Shown here: in pieces, positions 32,747 to 43,115 of the stretch
How the letters are laid out: each line of letters starts with the position of its first letter
How positions within the stretch are numbered: position 1 is the stretch's first letter
Source of the DNA: Acephala macrosclerotiorum
Lineage: Eukaryota; Ascomycota; Leotiomycetes; Helotiales; Mollisiaceae
DNA: 64,000 nucleotides
Assembly: GCA_014904845.1 (NCBI GenBank)
Contig: MU119341.1
Coordinates: 79,819-143,818, forward strand
Direction: 5' to 3'
Program-made: the position numbers and the translations under genes
The notes under the pieces: generated by a model
What the model was told of the DNA's origin: nothing
The model's database searches: none
What the model saw: the letters and a program-made list of their open reading frames with translations, nothing else

Positions 32747-33692
32747 TCAACCAGTCGTATCCGTGGTAGCCAACACAACCGATCTCGATGAGGAGCTTCC
32801 ACTAGACGAGGCGCTCGAGGTCGAATTCGTAGCATTCGTATAATTCATCGAGCTCGAGAAGTTGTGCGCGATGCTCGTTGATATCGAAGAGCTCCAAGAA
32901 GTCGAGGAGCTCCGACTCGAAGAGCTCGAGCTCGGCATGAACTTTTCACACTTCCCAAACTCAGGCCTGCAGCCTTCCCGACAATGGTCTCCATTTCCAC
33001 ACCAATACGAGGCCGAACAGCAGTGTCCGAATTTGCTACCGTAACAAGAGATCCCGTTGCCACAAGAGCCATCGATGGTGGGATTGGTGCAGGAGCCGTA
33101 TTCGTGTTGGCATCCTATGCCGCAGTAGAATGCGTTGTGTCCGCAATCGCCTGTTCGGAGTCAGTGAAACCCCGCGGCAAGACGTGGGAGATGGGGGCAA
33201 AGAGCGAGACCAACCCGAAGCAGAACAGCAGTTTCCCCATGTACTATTCTCACATGTCTGTCCTGTCGTTTCCCCGCAGAGACCATCAATCGCGAGCACA
33301 GTTGGAGCGAACCAATATGCAGTACTGATATTGGTTGATGATATCGTAGAGGACGACGACAACAGAAACGACGATTGAGAAGAAGTCGAGTGCAACGACG
33401 TGGCGGTTAAGTTTGGCATCCGACTCGAAGAGTTTAGGCTGAGTGTTGTGGACGCTGTCAGGATAGTTGAGATGCAGATCGGAACCTTCGTGATGTTGAG
33501 TCCAGTGCATGAGCTTATGGAGATGGATGTGGTGGCCGAGAAGCATGAGGAGATGATGGTGGAGGATTCGACGACTGTGGACAGCGATGTTTCAGAGGCT
33601 TCTCTTCGATCGACTGGGATAACCAAATCCCCTAAAGCAGTGCTCAGTAGGAACAGAAATGAGTATCTTGAAGCCATTCCCAATCGCTGCAT
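32747..33692 (-). CDS. Secreted protein with two chitin-binding (hevein-type) domains
   Basis: Exons 33692-33215 and 33150-32747 give 293 residues; the 64-nt intron (GTTGGT...GAACAG) falls inside the first Cys-rich domain and restores its cysteine pattern. The start gives MQRLGMASRYSFLFLLSTALG, a signal peptide; ATG at 33677 is an alternative. A Ser/Thr-rich region follows, then two type-1 chitin-binding modules (PF00187): CGETTGQTCENSTWGNCCSAS... and CGNGISCYGSKFGHCCSASY WCG-type, each with the expected CC pair and Cys spacing. The C-terminal 70 residues are again Ser-rich with Asn-glycosylation sequons. Such proteins bind chitin in the wall or matrix and can shield hyphae from chitinases. 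No catalytic domain is visible. No clear GPI signal is present in this model; another C-terminal intron is possible. Confidence 0.78.
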
Positions 33693-34119
33693 TGTGCCCA
33701 ATGCGCCCCAAGAAGAAAGACAGGCATCGAGGACGAAATGGTAGTGATGATGCCAATGTTAAGGTCCGATGCAGGGCGGTCGCTGGAATGAAGGTCTCGA
33801 TAAAGGGCGGGATGCTTCAAGATACCCGTGGGCCTAGCAATCATCAACTCTGCCGAGGATGAAAGTACACAAAGCAATGCAGAAGATTCTGGACATCAGG
33901 AAAATATATTTCCATGAAAGCAGCCGATGCAGGTGTGCAGGATCAACAGCTAATACATACAAGCATCATATATCAGGAGAAGAATCCAGATGATCGAGGC
34001 TGGTAGGGACACTCACCAATTGAGTCTCATTTTCCAATCCCACCACCGTTGGGGCCTCAAGTCCTTTTGTACATTATCAGACACATAGTATACATATCCC
34101 AAACGCCAGAGATGAGTGG
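33693..34119. other. Intergenic
   Basis: It lies between the chitin-binding gene promoter and the MRH4 3' end. Nothing coding is recognised. Confidence 0.5.
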
Positions 34120-35973
34120 TTATATGAGCGCTTGTCCCTTAAACATGCCCTCCTTGACTTCCGCAACGACATCTCTTCTATCGTTCTTTCCAACCAAAAC
34201 AATGCCTCTTCCTCGTCTACCCATGCGCCCAGTCCGACCCAGTCTATGAATGAAATCTATCGTAGAATGCGGTACGTCGTACAAAATGACATGCCTAACA
34301 GCGAGCGTGTCGATACCTCTCGAACCCAAGTCAGTGGTGACAACAACCTTGACGTTTGGCAAGCGACGTTTGGGTGCGGGGGCGTCTTGGCCCGGGGGAA
34401 CATAATTCGGCTGGTTGTCCGACAGAGATCCCGGGTGATCTTCTTTCGGTGTGGTCAGAGGAGTTGAAGTGGTAAACGTTGCCAGCATCTCTGCTTGTCG
34501 GTGACTGGAGGTGTCACGATTCAAAGCGATAGCATCAATACCCTTCGACATGAGATAGTTCGCGACTTCTTCAGTCTTCTCACGCTCGTTGACGAAGACG
34601 AGGATTCTCTTAACGTCCATCTCTCCCTTGACAGGACCATCGTGATCAGCTGCTGCTTTCCCAATGGACCAGATAGTGTCTGCGCAAGCAAGATCTTTCT
34701 TTCCATGATACGGCAGCTTTTCAACATCCACAACACCAAGCTGGACACGTCGAGGAATGGCGTGTAGATTGGGCGTTACAAGACGCCGGATTTCTGGAAA
34801 CTTCTTTCGAAGATAGCCGTCAAGACTTCGAGGGATTGTGGCAGAGCAGAGAATGAGTTGCTTCAGCGAGGGCGTCGAGCGATCGATGATAGCGGTTGTC
34901 AAAGGAGCGAAACCACGGTCCATGAGAGAATCAGCCTCATCGATAATGAGATGCGTGACTCGAGATAGAATGTTGGGGTCCGAGTCAGCGATTGAGGCGA
35001 GTAAATGTGGTGTCGATACCACAATGTCGATGCCTTTGGGGGAGAACAAGCGGTTCCTGATGACCGTACCACTGAAGGCAGCGGAGATCGCCCCAGAACG
35101 ATATTTGACTGTGTGACCAAAAGACTTCACGAGATTTCCAACTTGTGTGACAAGCTCTGAGGTGGGGACAAGTATAATCGCCCTTGGCCGACCAGTAGTT
35201 GGATGTGGCATGTTTGACAAAGGAGGCGAGACCAATGTCAAATCATTCTGGCGCATCCTCTCCTCCTGTAGCGCCTTCTCGTGTGCCTCAACCCCAGCAT
35301 CCTCGGCTTCTGCAATCTTCACCGCATTGATGGTAGGTATCAAGTATGACAGCGTTTTTCCTGAACCCGTCTCCGCAGCAATAAGAAACTGTTCCATTCC
35401 TGCCTTCTTGCCTCTTCTCGCTCCCTTCTCTCCCAATAAAGCTGGAATAGCAATCTTCTGCACAGGTGTAGGAACTAGGTCGTCCATTCCTTGCAATGCT
35501 TGTGTAGGTATCGATGTCTTGACAGAGTCGATGAGGTCAAAGTTGTCGAACGAATCGACCCCAGATATTCGAGCCTTGATCTTCATCCGCTGGTCGTAGG
35601 AAACTGGCGCCAATGCCCGCTGCATCTTCAAAGCATGAAATCCTCGCTCTTTCTTGTCTTTCTTCCCATCTTTCCTGAGATCCGTCCTGCCAACCTCTGG
35701 GACACCGCGTATGCCTGCAACCTTCAAGTTCATACCTCCGAATGGACCATCTTGTTTCCGTCTAGCAGGCTTCGCAGCACCCGACCTTGCATTTGACGAT
35801 TCGACGATTCTTGCTGGGGAAAGACTCATTCTGCTGGGTCGACTGTCCCTGGAAGGCTTGTGCTTTATTTGCAAGCTCGCCGTCTGTTGAATTGGCCATT
35901 GAAAGACTGAGGAAGTCTTCTGCGTTGCTCTGAACGAACAGAGCATGCATTTTGAGGTTGTCGGCCGGAGCAT
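34120..35973 (-). CDS. MRH4: Mitochondrial DEAD-box ATP-dependent RNA helicase
   Basis: A single exon encodes 617 residues. The N-terminus (MLRPTTSKCMLCSFRATQK) is basic and acid-free, a mitochondrial presequence. Helicase motifs appear in order: I AAETGSGKT, Ia PTSELV, Ib STPHLL, II DEAD, III SAT, IV RILVFVNE, V TDLGSRGID and VI HRLGRTGR. The long KERGFHALKMQRALAPVSYD segment before the core and the low-complexity insert PNYVPPGQDAPAPKRR are typical of fungal Mrh4. Yeast Mrh4 is needed for large mitoribosomal subunit assembly (21S rRNA maturation). Transcribed in the same direction as NIP7 but separated by 428 bp. Confidence 0.94.
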   Translation of the reverse strand: MLRPTTSKCMLCSFRATQKTSSVFQWPIQQTASLQIKHKPSRDSRPSRMSLSPARIVESSNARSGAAKPARRKQDGPFGGMNLKVAGIRGVPEVGRTDLRKDGKKDKKERGFHALKMQRALAPVSYDQRMKIKARISGVDSFDNFDLIDSVKTSIPTQALQGMDDLVPTPVQKIAIPALLGEKGARRGKKAGMEQFLIAAETGSGKTLSYLIPTINAVKIAEAEDAGVEAHEKALQEERMRQNDLTLVSPPLSNMPHPTTGRPRAIILVPTSELVTQVGNLVKSFGHTVKYRSGAISAAFSGTVIRNRLFSPKGIDIVVSTPHLLASIADSDPNILSRVTHLIIDEADSLMDRGFAPLTTAIIDRSTPSLKQLILCSATIPRSLDGYLRKKFPEIRRLVTPNLHAIPRRVQLGVVDVEKLPYHGKKDLACADTIWSIGKAAADHDGPVKGEMDVKRILVFVNEREKTEEVANYLMSKGIDAIALNRDTSSHRQAEMLATFTTSTPLTTPKEDHPGSLSDNQPNYVPPGQDAPAPKRRLPNVKVVVTTDLGSRGIDTLAVRHVILYDVPHSTIDFIHRLGRTGRMGRRGRGIVLVGKNDRRDVVAEVKEGMFKGQALI

Positions 35974-36401
35974 TGTAGTTTGGAGAAGATTTGGCTATCG
36001 CATATCGGATCGATCATAAGATGGCGGACGTCAAACAGTGTTCTCGTTGCCGCGGTTCATTTGACTCGTCAAAGTTCTAATTAATTTTTGGACAATCACA
36101 GCAAAATAGTTTCTCCGATCCGATCCCATATCAAAAATTCACGAGCTAGAAATGGGCATTATTTCAGGAGTCCAATTTACTTTGGCTATCTCGATTGTGT
36201 GTACATGTAATTGTCTGGATTTAGGTGTCTTCGTCCTCGTTCGAATGCCCATTCTTCTTTTGGAAGAGCAGGACATAGTCCCGGTACAAGTAGTTACAAG
36301 GCGTAGACACCTCTGCCCAAAAACCCTTTTTAGATGACCCAGACCATACTCCGTGACTCCAAGCTGTGTCGAAAATGCCAGAAATACCTCTCCAAGTAGC
36401 A
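35974..36401. other. Intergenic between MRH4 and NIP7
   Basis: MRH4 promoter and NIP7 3' end. A minus-strand open frame covering 36139-36594 runs into the last NIP7 exon in another frame and is a shadow. Confidence 0.5.
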
Positions 36402-37140
36402 TTAACTTGTGGCAAACAAAGTATCCTCGTCTCTCAGGTATTCTCCACAATCTGCCTGTCTGAAGCAGGTAATACCAGTCGGATCTAATCGCCTCGCCTC
36501 TTGCGTGCTTCTCGCAGTAACTCCAAAGCCTAATGGGGTGTCGTTCATCGAATAGACAACAACACCTTGATGCTCCGGGCAATCCTCTGACCATCTGCCT
36601 ACGTGGGCCTTAACAACATGACCACCATACAGGAAGGGCATCTCTGCACAACGATTAGCATGAGCATCTCCTGATAATGGTAGAAAGCCATGTAACTATC
36701 CAGCCTCTCCATGGTAAACTGACCTCCATTCGCTTTAACCCAGACTTTGTACCTCGCATGCTCTGCTAGAATCGGTAGGGCCGTAATATGAAGTCTAAAC
36801 TTGCCCGACTTGGTATATTTCCCTATTATTTTTTAGGGATGCGCCAATAGATTAGAGCTGGGTCCTACCTAAGCATGTTCCCAGCGACAGAAGTTTATCT
36901 CTCGATATCGAGGTGGCCAGGTTGGCAAGGGAAAGTCGCACATAGTAACATCTCGACTGGTGAAGGCGGAATACATATCGGTCATTTGGATCGTCGGACA
37001 AAGGCGCGATCCTGGCACGTCAGTAATTGTCCTTGTTCTTACTACTAGACTCTGGCTTACAAGTTCTTGAGGGATGTTCCAGTGTAACTGGCAAGCTTCG
37101 TGAAGAGAGTCTGGGTCTCTGTCTCCGTGAGGGGCCGCAT
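36402..37140 (-). CDS. NIP7: 60S ribosome subunit biogenesis protein NIP7
   Basis: Four exons (37140-37061, 37011-36869, 36822-36724, 36643-36402) give 187 residues, close to the family's usual 180. It starts [19 protein letters not shown], has [33 protein letters not shown] and the C-terminal PUA domain with [19 protein letters not shown] and [15 protein letters not shown], all diagnostic. Known role: an RNA-binding nucleolar factor that joins pre-60S particles with Nop8/Nop53-type partners and is needed for 27S pre-rRNA processing. All three introns are short and in phase; the short exons explain why no long open frame shows the gene. It is divergent from NOC3, another 60S assembly factor. 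Confidence 0.96.
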
Positions 37141-37355
37141 TTTGCTCTTTGTTCCGAGTACCCTAGATTGATGTAATTGGGAGTGATTGCACAAACTCTT
37201 GTGGTGCTGCTCGTAGTCTTGGGGATGTTGGAGTTGCGATTTGGAGCTCCACGAAACTTTGGCGGGGGTCCGAACTTTTTTTCTTCGGAGCGGCCGCGTC
37301 AAAATTCAAGCATTCCGCAGAGACTTCCTCAACCCACAGCATACCACGGCATACC
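37141..37355. promoter_or_regulatory. 215-bp bidirectional promoter of NIP7 and NOC3
   Basis: Only 215 bp separate the two start codons, so transcription of both ribosome-assembly genes must start from this interval. It contains a poly-T run (37276-37284) followed by a GC-rich word GGAGCGGCCGCG. I do not see an unambiguous yeast-type PAC or RRPE box. Confidence 0.75.
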
Positions 37356-39386
37356 ATGGCCAGGATACCAGCAACCAAGCGGCGGAAGCTGACGCCTCCA
37401 AGGACCGATGGAGAAGACTCCTCGCCCTCAACCCTTGAGCGCGAACCCGAAACCAGTGCATTTTTCCAGCAAGCTTCAAGCTGGAATCTAGAACAGGACT
37501 ACGAGACAAGACCTCGAAAGGGAAGAAAGAAGGAAAAGGAGAGCACACGATTACCGATTAAGACTGCAGAGGGATTGATCCAGCAGGCCGAGGCGCCAGA
37601 GGATGCCGCAGACAGTGATCTAGAATGGCTTGGGGCGGAGGGGTCTGGGGAGGAGGAAGTGAAGGAGGAAATACCGAAGGAGCCCACTATTCCAGTCAAA
37701 CAGCAGATCCTGGAAGCACAAGAAGAGATGGCTCGGATAGCCTTGATGCTCACGCAAGAGGATCCGGAAGAACATGTCGGCGCTTTCAAAGTCCTTGCAA
37801 ATTTCGGACAATCACATAATGCCACAATCAAGAAGTTGGCATTGAGGGTTCAGTTAGCAGTCTACAAAGATGTCATTCCAGGATACCGAATACGACCGCT
37901 CTCCGAGGAAGATATGGAGACCAAAGTGTCAAAGGATGTGCGAAGACTACGAGCATACGAGCAGGCTTTGGTTGGAGGATATCAAGGATACGTTCGTGCA
38001 TTAGCAAAGCTGGCGCAGACTCCCAGCAGATGGTCCAAGGGTGGAGGTCCTAGTCTGGCCAATATCGCCATATCCTGCGCGTGTACTCTTCTAGTTGAAG
38101 TTCCTCACTTCAACTTCCGCAGTGATTTGTTGAAGATTCTGGTTGGGAAACTGAGCACTCGGAGAGTGGACAATGATTTTGTTAAATGTCGAGAAACGAT
38201 CGAGACCTTGTTCCGGGATGACGACGACGGAACACCTTCCTTGGATGCTGTGTCGATACTCACAAAGATGATGAAGGGCAAAGGATACCGGGTTGACGAG
38301 AGCGTGTTGAATACTTTCCTACATCTACGATTACTGTCAGAGTTCTCTTGGAAAGCCTCAACGAATTACATCGAAAAGCCGAAGGATGGTGATAACTTTG
38401 GCGGGAAGAATCTCAAGGAAAAGAGGGTATTCCGGACGAAGAAGGAAAGGAAGCTGATGAAGGAGAGAAAGGTTATTGAGAAAGAGATGAAGGCAGCAGA
38501 TGCCACTGTCAGTCACGAGGACCGAGACCGAATGCAGTCCGAAACGCTGAAACTCGTCTTCGTGACGTACTTCCGTATTCTGAAGATGCGCTCGCCGAAT
38601 CTGATGAGTGCTGTCCTGGAAGGTCTGGCTCGATACGCACATCTCATCAACCAAGATTTCTTCGGAGACTTGCTCGAGGCGTTGAAAGACCTCATTGGCC
38701 AGGCCGAGACGGGTGATGATGTGGAAGAGGGCGAAGAGGAAGACGAACAGACTACCAGAAATTTGACTCGAGAAGCACTTCTTTGCATCATCACCGCATT
38801 TGCTTTGCTTGAAGGCCAGGATGCTGCGAGAGCTCAATCAACACTCAGTCTCGACCTGAGTTTCTTCATTACGCACTTATACCGCACTCTCTACGCTCTG
38901 TCGCTCAATGCAGACATCGAGCTCAGTGCCAAGTCGCTTCATCTTCCGGATCCTAACGGCCCATCACCGGCGCAATCAGCCACCACGAACAAGATCAACG
39001 TGCAAACGACCACCGTCCTCCTTCTCAAGTCTCTCACCTCAATCCTCACCCCAACCCTTGGAGCCCGCGCCGTCCCGCCGCTACGAATTGCAGCGTTCAC
39101 CAAGCAGCTCCTCACATCATCGCTTCACTTACCAGAAAAGTCATGCATAGCGATGACCGGGCTTTTGGACAAAGTAACCAAGACTCACGAAAAGAAGATT
39201 GCTTCACTTTGGAACACCGAAGAGAGAAGAGGAGATGGAACTTTTGATGCACTTGGTCAGGAGGTTGAGGGTAGCAATCCATTTGCTGCGACCGTGTGGG
39301 AAGGGGAGCTGCTGAGAAAGCATTTTTCTCCTGCTGTCAGAGATGGTGTCAAGACCATGGAGAAAAATGTTCTGGGTTTGAGATAA
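37356..39386 (+). CDS. NOC3: Nucleolar complex-associated protein 3
   Basis: A single exon encodes 676 residues. A basic nuclear-localisation patch (TKRRKLTPP) and an acidic linker precede the NOC3p domain (about residues 125-215: IALMLTQEDPEEHVGAFKVL, YKDVIPGYRIRPLSEEDME, RLRAYEQALVGGYQGYVRAL). The C-terminal CBF/Mak21-like region contains LKMRSPNLMSAVLEGLARYAHLIN and FPFAATVWEGELLRKHF-type blocks. A charged stretch RTKKERKLMKERKVIEKEMK sits in the middle. Known role: with Noc2, exports pre-60S particles from nucleolus to nucleoplasm; in yeast it also takes part in replication-origin licensing. Start chosen at MARIPATKRRK. The stop is TAA. Confidence 0.95.
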   Translation: MARIPATKRRKLTPPRTDGEDSSPSTLEREPETSAFFQQASSWNLEQDYETRPRKGRKKEKESTRLPIKTAEGLIQQAEAPEDAADSDLEWLGAEGSGEEEVKEEIPKEPTIPVKQQILEAQEEMARIALMLTQEDPEEHVGAFKVLANFGQSHNATIKKLALRVQLAVYKDVIPGYRIRPLSEEDMETKVSKDVRRLRAYEQALVGGYQGYVRALAKLAQTPSRWSKGGGPSLANIAISCACTLLVEVPHFNFRSDLLKILVGKLSTRRVDNDFVKCRETIETLFRDDDDGTPSLDAVSILTKMMKGKGYRVDESVLNTFLHLRLLSEFSWKASTNYIEKPKDGDNFGGKNLKEKRVFRTKKERKLMKERKVIEKEMKAADATVSHEDRDRMQSETLKLVFVTYFRILKMRSPNLMSAVLEGLARYAHLINQDFFGDLLEALKDLIGQAETGDDVEEGEEEDEQTTRNLTREALLCIITAFALLEGQDAARAQSTLSLDLSFFITHLYRTLYALSLNADIELSAKSLHLPDPNGPSPAQSATTNKINVQTTTVLLLKSLTSILTPTLGARAVPPLRIAAFTKQLLTSSLHLPEKSCIAMTGLLDKVTKTHEKKIASLWNTEERRGDGTFDALGQEVEGSNPFAATVWEGELLRKHFSPAVRDGVKTMEKNVLGLR

Positions 39387-39593
39387 TCCCAAATGAAATA
39401 GAATGATACCCTGCCACTGCTCGTGGTCATGCACGCCAATTTATTCTCGTTGAAATTACCATGTGCACGCTGTTTCCCCTCTTTTGCCTGCCCCCTACCT
39501 GTTCCAAAGTCCCTCTCGCAGTTCTAGACAATTGCCAGCGCTTCCCGTAGCTACGTCTATCTTCCGTCCATCCTCCACCCCTCCTCCGTTCCG

Positions 39594-40069
39594 TCACGAC
39601 GATGAGTAGTTCTTCAAGTCCTTAGCATTGATCACAACCTGACCGTCTGCATCAATCCTGGCTTGGGCAATCCTGCACAACATCGCCGCAAAAGCCTTGT
39701 CATGAGTCGTCTGCGTCTTCCAATCTAGACTCGTCAAAGCAGACAGTGAAATTGAGAAAGCATTGATGATGATGCTTGCTACCGTGAGCTCTAAATTATC
39801 ATCAGTGCCCGCTCTCGTGTCTGCTTTGCATAAGGACGATTTACTTCTCAAGTGGTTTGTGTTCTCAGGTTTGAGACTTGCAATCGCACCAATGACTAGG
39901 CCGGCTACGGAGAGGGCGATCGAGAGGTAGACGACGAAGCGTTTCCAGAACTTCGCGGTCATGAAAAATGGCCCCTGGATGGGTTAGAAATGCGAGCTAA
40001 CTACGGGAAGGAAGCAAAGACCCATACCTCATCCTCCTCAGCTGTGCCCTGCCCGATTGACGAAGCCAT
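39594..40069 (-). CDS. Small two-helix membrane protein, three exons
   Basis: Exons 40069-40028, 39974-39845 and 39790-39594 give 122 residues (MASSIGQGTAEEDE|GPFFMTAKFWKRF...). Intron 1 is GTATGG...ATCCAG. The second intron is 54 nt and divisible by three without a stop, so its retention would insert 18 residues; it is called because both splice sites are good. Two hydrophobic stretches (FVVYLSIALSVAGLVIGAIASL, LTVASIIINAFSISLSALTSL) are followed by a polar tail (DKAFAAMLCRIAQARIDADG). No named family is recognised. It is convergent with NOC3 (207 bp apart). Confidence 0.62.
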
Positions 40070-41110
40070 GGTGTCGCGTGAAGCGCGTGAGCGCGTCCTT
40101 CTCCTTTTCCTCGATCCAACTCTCTTGGGTCGAAAGCTAAAGGTTTGTTCCTTGCGCTTGATGACTCCAGAAAGTCATAGAAGTATAATTTATAAGGCTG
40201 AAGGAAGAACACGGATTTTAAGAAACGTTGTTGTCCCCATCCCTCAATTGCATTTGATTGTCTCAAAATCAGCACGCAAATCAAAGTTTGGTGGCACATG
40301 ATCCTTGTTGGTGATCGTGTTCAGCCTTGGCGGTGTAATTATCTAATTTCTGCGCGACGACAGCTTGTCTGCCTTGTAACATTGTACTCGAAATACCTCA
40401 GCCCTCGTTCAAGAGAATAGAAGAAATTCCAGTAGTCTTTGGGCAAGCTACTTACAACAGGTAGATGTGACAAATCGAAGGCCTGCAAGGGTTCGCTTAA
40501 TTCAGGGACGTCCTCTGCTACTAACAACGCGTCTCACGCGGGAAAAGAAAGCTTGATCTGTTTCCTCTTGTAGAAAGAATCCGTCTTATGCAGTTCTCCC
40601 TGGTCAGCGAGTGCGAACCGAGTGTTCAATGAAGATTTGTGTCGTTTCAGAACACTGGCGATCGATCTTTTTTGGATCCTCTTACTTGCCTAATCCGGAA
40701 AGTGGGGTACGATGGCGTACGCAGAGAAACCGCGAGCCTGGTGCATGTCTAACAGCGCCTGCGAGTCACTCCGTATATATAGTTGCATTGTGCAACCACT
40801 TGTGCTCACTTTGTTCCTCCCTCTTAAAACATTTTCCTCGCTCATGATTAAGTGTCGCCGAACGAAGAAACGTCCCTGTCAGCGAACAAAAATAATTAAT
40901 TTATTGATACAGAGCAATTTTCACTTATCCATAAGTGTATCAATCTAATTTACTACTTCTACGGTTTTATATACATAATGCGGCTTTATTATATATTGTG
41001 ATAAGGTTAATTAGTCGCAGTCTGAATATATCCTCATCAGAGAGATCCCTGAATCCGATTCTTTCAGCACAGTTATCGCTCTCAAACCTTCTTCAATTCA
41101 GATTGCCCCT
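40070..41110. other. Intergenic, A+T-rich toward the right
   Basis: No gene is recognised. From about 40845 the composition shifts to A+T-rich. A compound hairpin occurs at 40904-40943: TTGATACA pairs with TGTATCAA and encloses CACTTA/TAAGTG. It may be part of a decayed transposon end. Confidence 0.45.
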
Positions 41111-41506
41111 TTACATCTTCAGCGCTTTAAACTTTTCCGTAGCATCTACTAGCGCCTCCTTAATCTTGTTCTCATGTGCACTATGCCCACAATCTGCTAT
41201 AACCAAATACTCTACATTCGAATTCTCCTTCCCTCCAAGTGCCTGATACAAATCCCAACTCGTCTTTGCCGGACAAACAATATCATATCTGCCCTGCACA
41301 ATAAATATCGGTAAATGCTTAATTTTATATGCCTCTTCAATCAATTGCCCATCGCGCATCCACCCAGCGTTGAGAAAGAAGTGGCACTCAATGCGAGCGA
41401 ACGCAAGCACCCATTTTGGATTCTCTGCCTGACTTCGCGAAATATTGAAAGCCGAAATCAGATAATCAGTAGATGGATCTATCCCATTGAACGCTTTACA
41501 ACTCAA
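41111..41506 (-). pseudogene. C-terminal fragment of a proline iminopeptidase
   Basis: An open frame of 131 codons matches only the end of prolyl iminopeptidases (alpha/beta hydrolase, S33 family, normally over 300 residues): ARIECHFFLNAGWMRDGQL, then IFIVQGRYDIVCPAKTSWDLY with the acid residue, then VIADCGHSAHE with the catalytic His. The nucleophile elbow (GGSWG) and the N-terminal half are missing; upstream sequence (41507-41767) is A+T-rich and has no matching exon in any frame. The fragment itself has no stops, so the loss is recent or the piece is transcribed. Intact enzymes release N-terminal proline from peptides. Confidence 0.8.
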
Positions 41507-41767
41507 TAACTCTTTGGATAAATTAATTAACGACCATTCATATATAAATTAGCGTAACTGTTCTAAGTAATTTGTTACTCTATATTCATAAAGATGCCGT
41601 TGAGATATATTTCAGCATCATAGAAAATGGACGTTAAAAAACTAGCTAAACATAGATTGGAACCATTTAATCAATTTACAGGATGAAACGAGGCCTCTTG
41701 GCGTATATGAGATCGTAGAAGTATCCGATTAGACCAAAGCACTAGAATACAAGAAAATTGTTTTGTG

Positions 41768-42027
41768 TTACTCTCCCCCCCCCTAAATAAATGTAATTAT
41801 GGGGCAACCCCTAGTAACGAAAGATCTCAGTGGCTATGCGCCCTGGTTGCCTCAAAGCACAGGTCAAAAACTGGTCGGATCTGAGCACAGGGTACCTAGA
41901 GAAGGTTCAAAAGGTCTGCTGGGCCCTTCAATATAGTGATTTTTACTGGCCCAGTGCCCCAGTATCCTACCCGCAACGTACCCGCAAAGTACCCACAATT
42001 ACATTTATTTAGGGGGGGGGAGAGTAA
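41768..42027. mobile_element. 260-bp MITE with perfect 31-bp terminal inverted repeats
   Basis: The left end (41768-41798) reads TTACTCTC, nine C, then TAAATAAATGTAAT. The right end (41997-42027) is its exact reverse complement. If the repeat proper begins CTCTCC, both ends are flanked by TA (41769-41770 and 42025-42026), fitting a Tc1/mariner-type target duplication. The 198-bp interior has no coding capacity. It lies just upstream of the GNAT gene start (about 100 bp) and next to the truncated peptidase. Confidence 0.85.
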
Positions 42028-42130
42028 GGTATTAATTTTTTTTTATCGGAGTGACAAGGGTCACGCTTCGGTTTACAGGGATTTTCGCTTTCCAGGACGT
42101 CTCTTACAAAGTAAGACAACTTGTGCAATA

Positions 42131-42966
42131 ATGGGGTCGATATCTACGAAACCCCCACCAACGAAAGTGGTGCTTATACCATGGGATCCCGATTCCCCGG
42201 AACATGTGGAAAGAATGGTCCAGCAGCGGATTGCGTGTGGGTGGAATGCATCGCGCGTACCAGAATGGCAAATACGACAGCGCCAAGGGAGGAAGAATTT
42301 GCAATGGGTGGTATGTAGGTCTCCTTCACTTTTCACGCATTGGTTTAGAACTGATGTTACTAGGTCATTGACGAGTCTGAACCAAACCGGCAAGAGCATC
42401 TTTCAAGGCATATCATAGCCTTTCCGAAACAAACCATCGCATTGGTGGACACTGCATCGTCCCTCGGTGGGAAACCTCGACAACCGGATTTGGGTCCGTC
42501 GTTCATTCCCGTGGGTCACATATCACTGGACATCGAATACGAGAACCCGGAATTCAATGAACCCACTCCAGGAACCTTCTTCATATGTGCATTCTGGATC
42601 TCGGACGCTCTGCAAGGTTCTGGCTTAGGCCGAGCTGCGATGGATATCGTGGAGGCAACAGCGATTTCAGAACCTCTGTGTGCCAAAAGACTGGCATTAA
42701 GTACTTCAAATAAGGATGATCCTAATAGAGCCGAGAGGTTCGCTGCTTTGAAGTGGCCTATACCAAAGGCACGGCGTAATCCGTTTCCTCGACAGATGAG
42801 TTGCTAACGTGGAAAGGTAACGAATCAAGAATGGTACGGGAGAAGAGGATATGAAGTTTATAGAAAGGTTGATCAGATGTGGAGTACGGACGATGAGACA
42901 GGCAAGACGTGGTGGACTCCTGGTGTGTTTATGAGGAAGGATATTGCAGTCAAAGCCACTGAATGA
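42131..42966 (+). CDS. GNAT-family N-acetyltransferase
   Basis: Exons 42131-42310, 42364-42775 and 42830-42966 give 242 residues. It starts MGSISTKPPPTKVVLIPWDP. The core has VGHISLDIEYENPEF, then FWISDALQGSGLGRAAMDIVE: Q/SGSGLG is the acetyl-CoA pyrophosphate-binding motif A (Q/R-x-x-G-x-G/A). Exon 3 supplies WYGRRGYEVYRKV, the usual C-terminal GNAT strand, and FMRKDI. The second intron contains GCTAAC and its acceptor was chosen to keep this block in frame. Substrate is unknown; such fungal GNATs act on small molecules or protein N-termini. The MITE 104 bp upstream probably sits in its promoter. Confidence 0.83.
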
Positions 42967-43115
42967 CTTAGGCTACTATTTGGAGGTATTCACAAATAGA
43001 AATGATGGAAATCGGAAATCGGATTAACTCATTCGTGTAGAACGATGATTGGGTTTTGGATTCGAACTACGAGGAGATGAATTGCTGCAGGCAAGTCTAT
43101 CTTGCCTGGACCCGT

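Noticed and set aside
32634..33744. Several plus-strand frames over the chitin-binding gene
   Set aside because: The minus strand gives a signal peptide and two correctly spaced cysteine-rich domains after one intron; the plus frames are shadows.
36139..36594. 151-codon minus-strand frame overlapping NIP7
   Set aside because: It overlaps the PUA-domain exon of NIP7 in another frame and has no motif.
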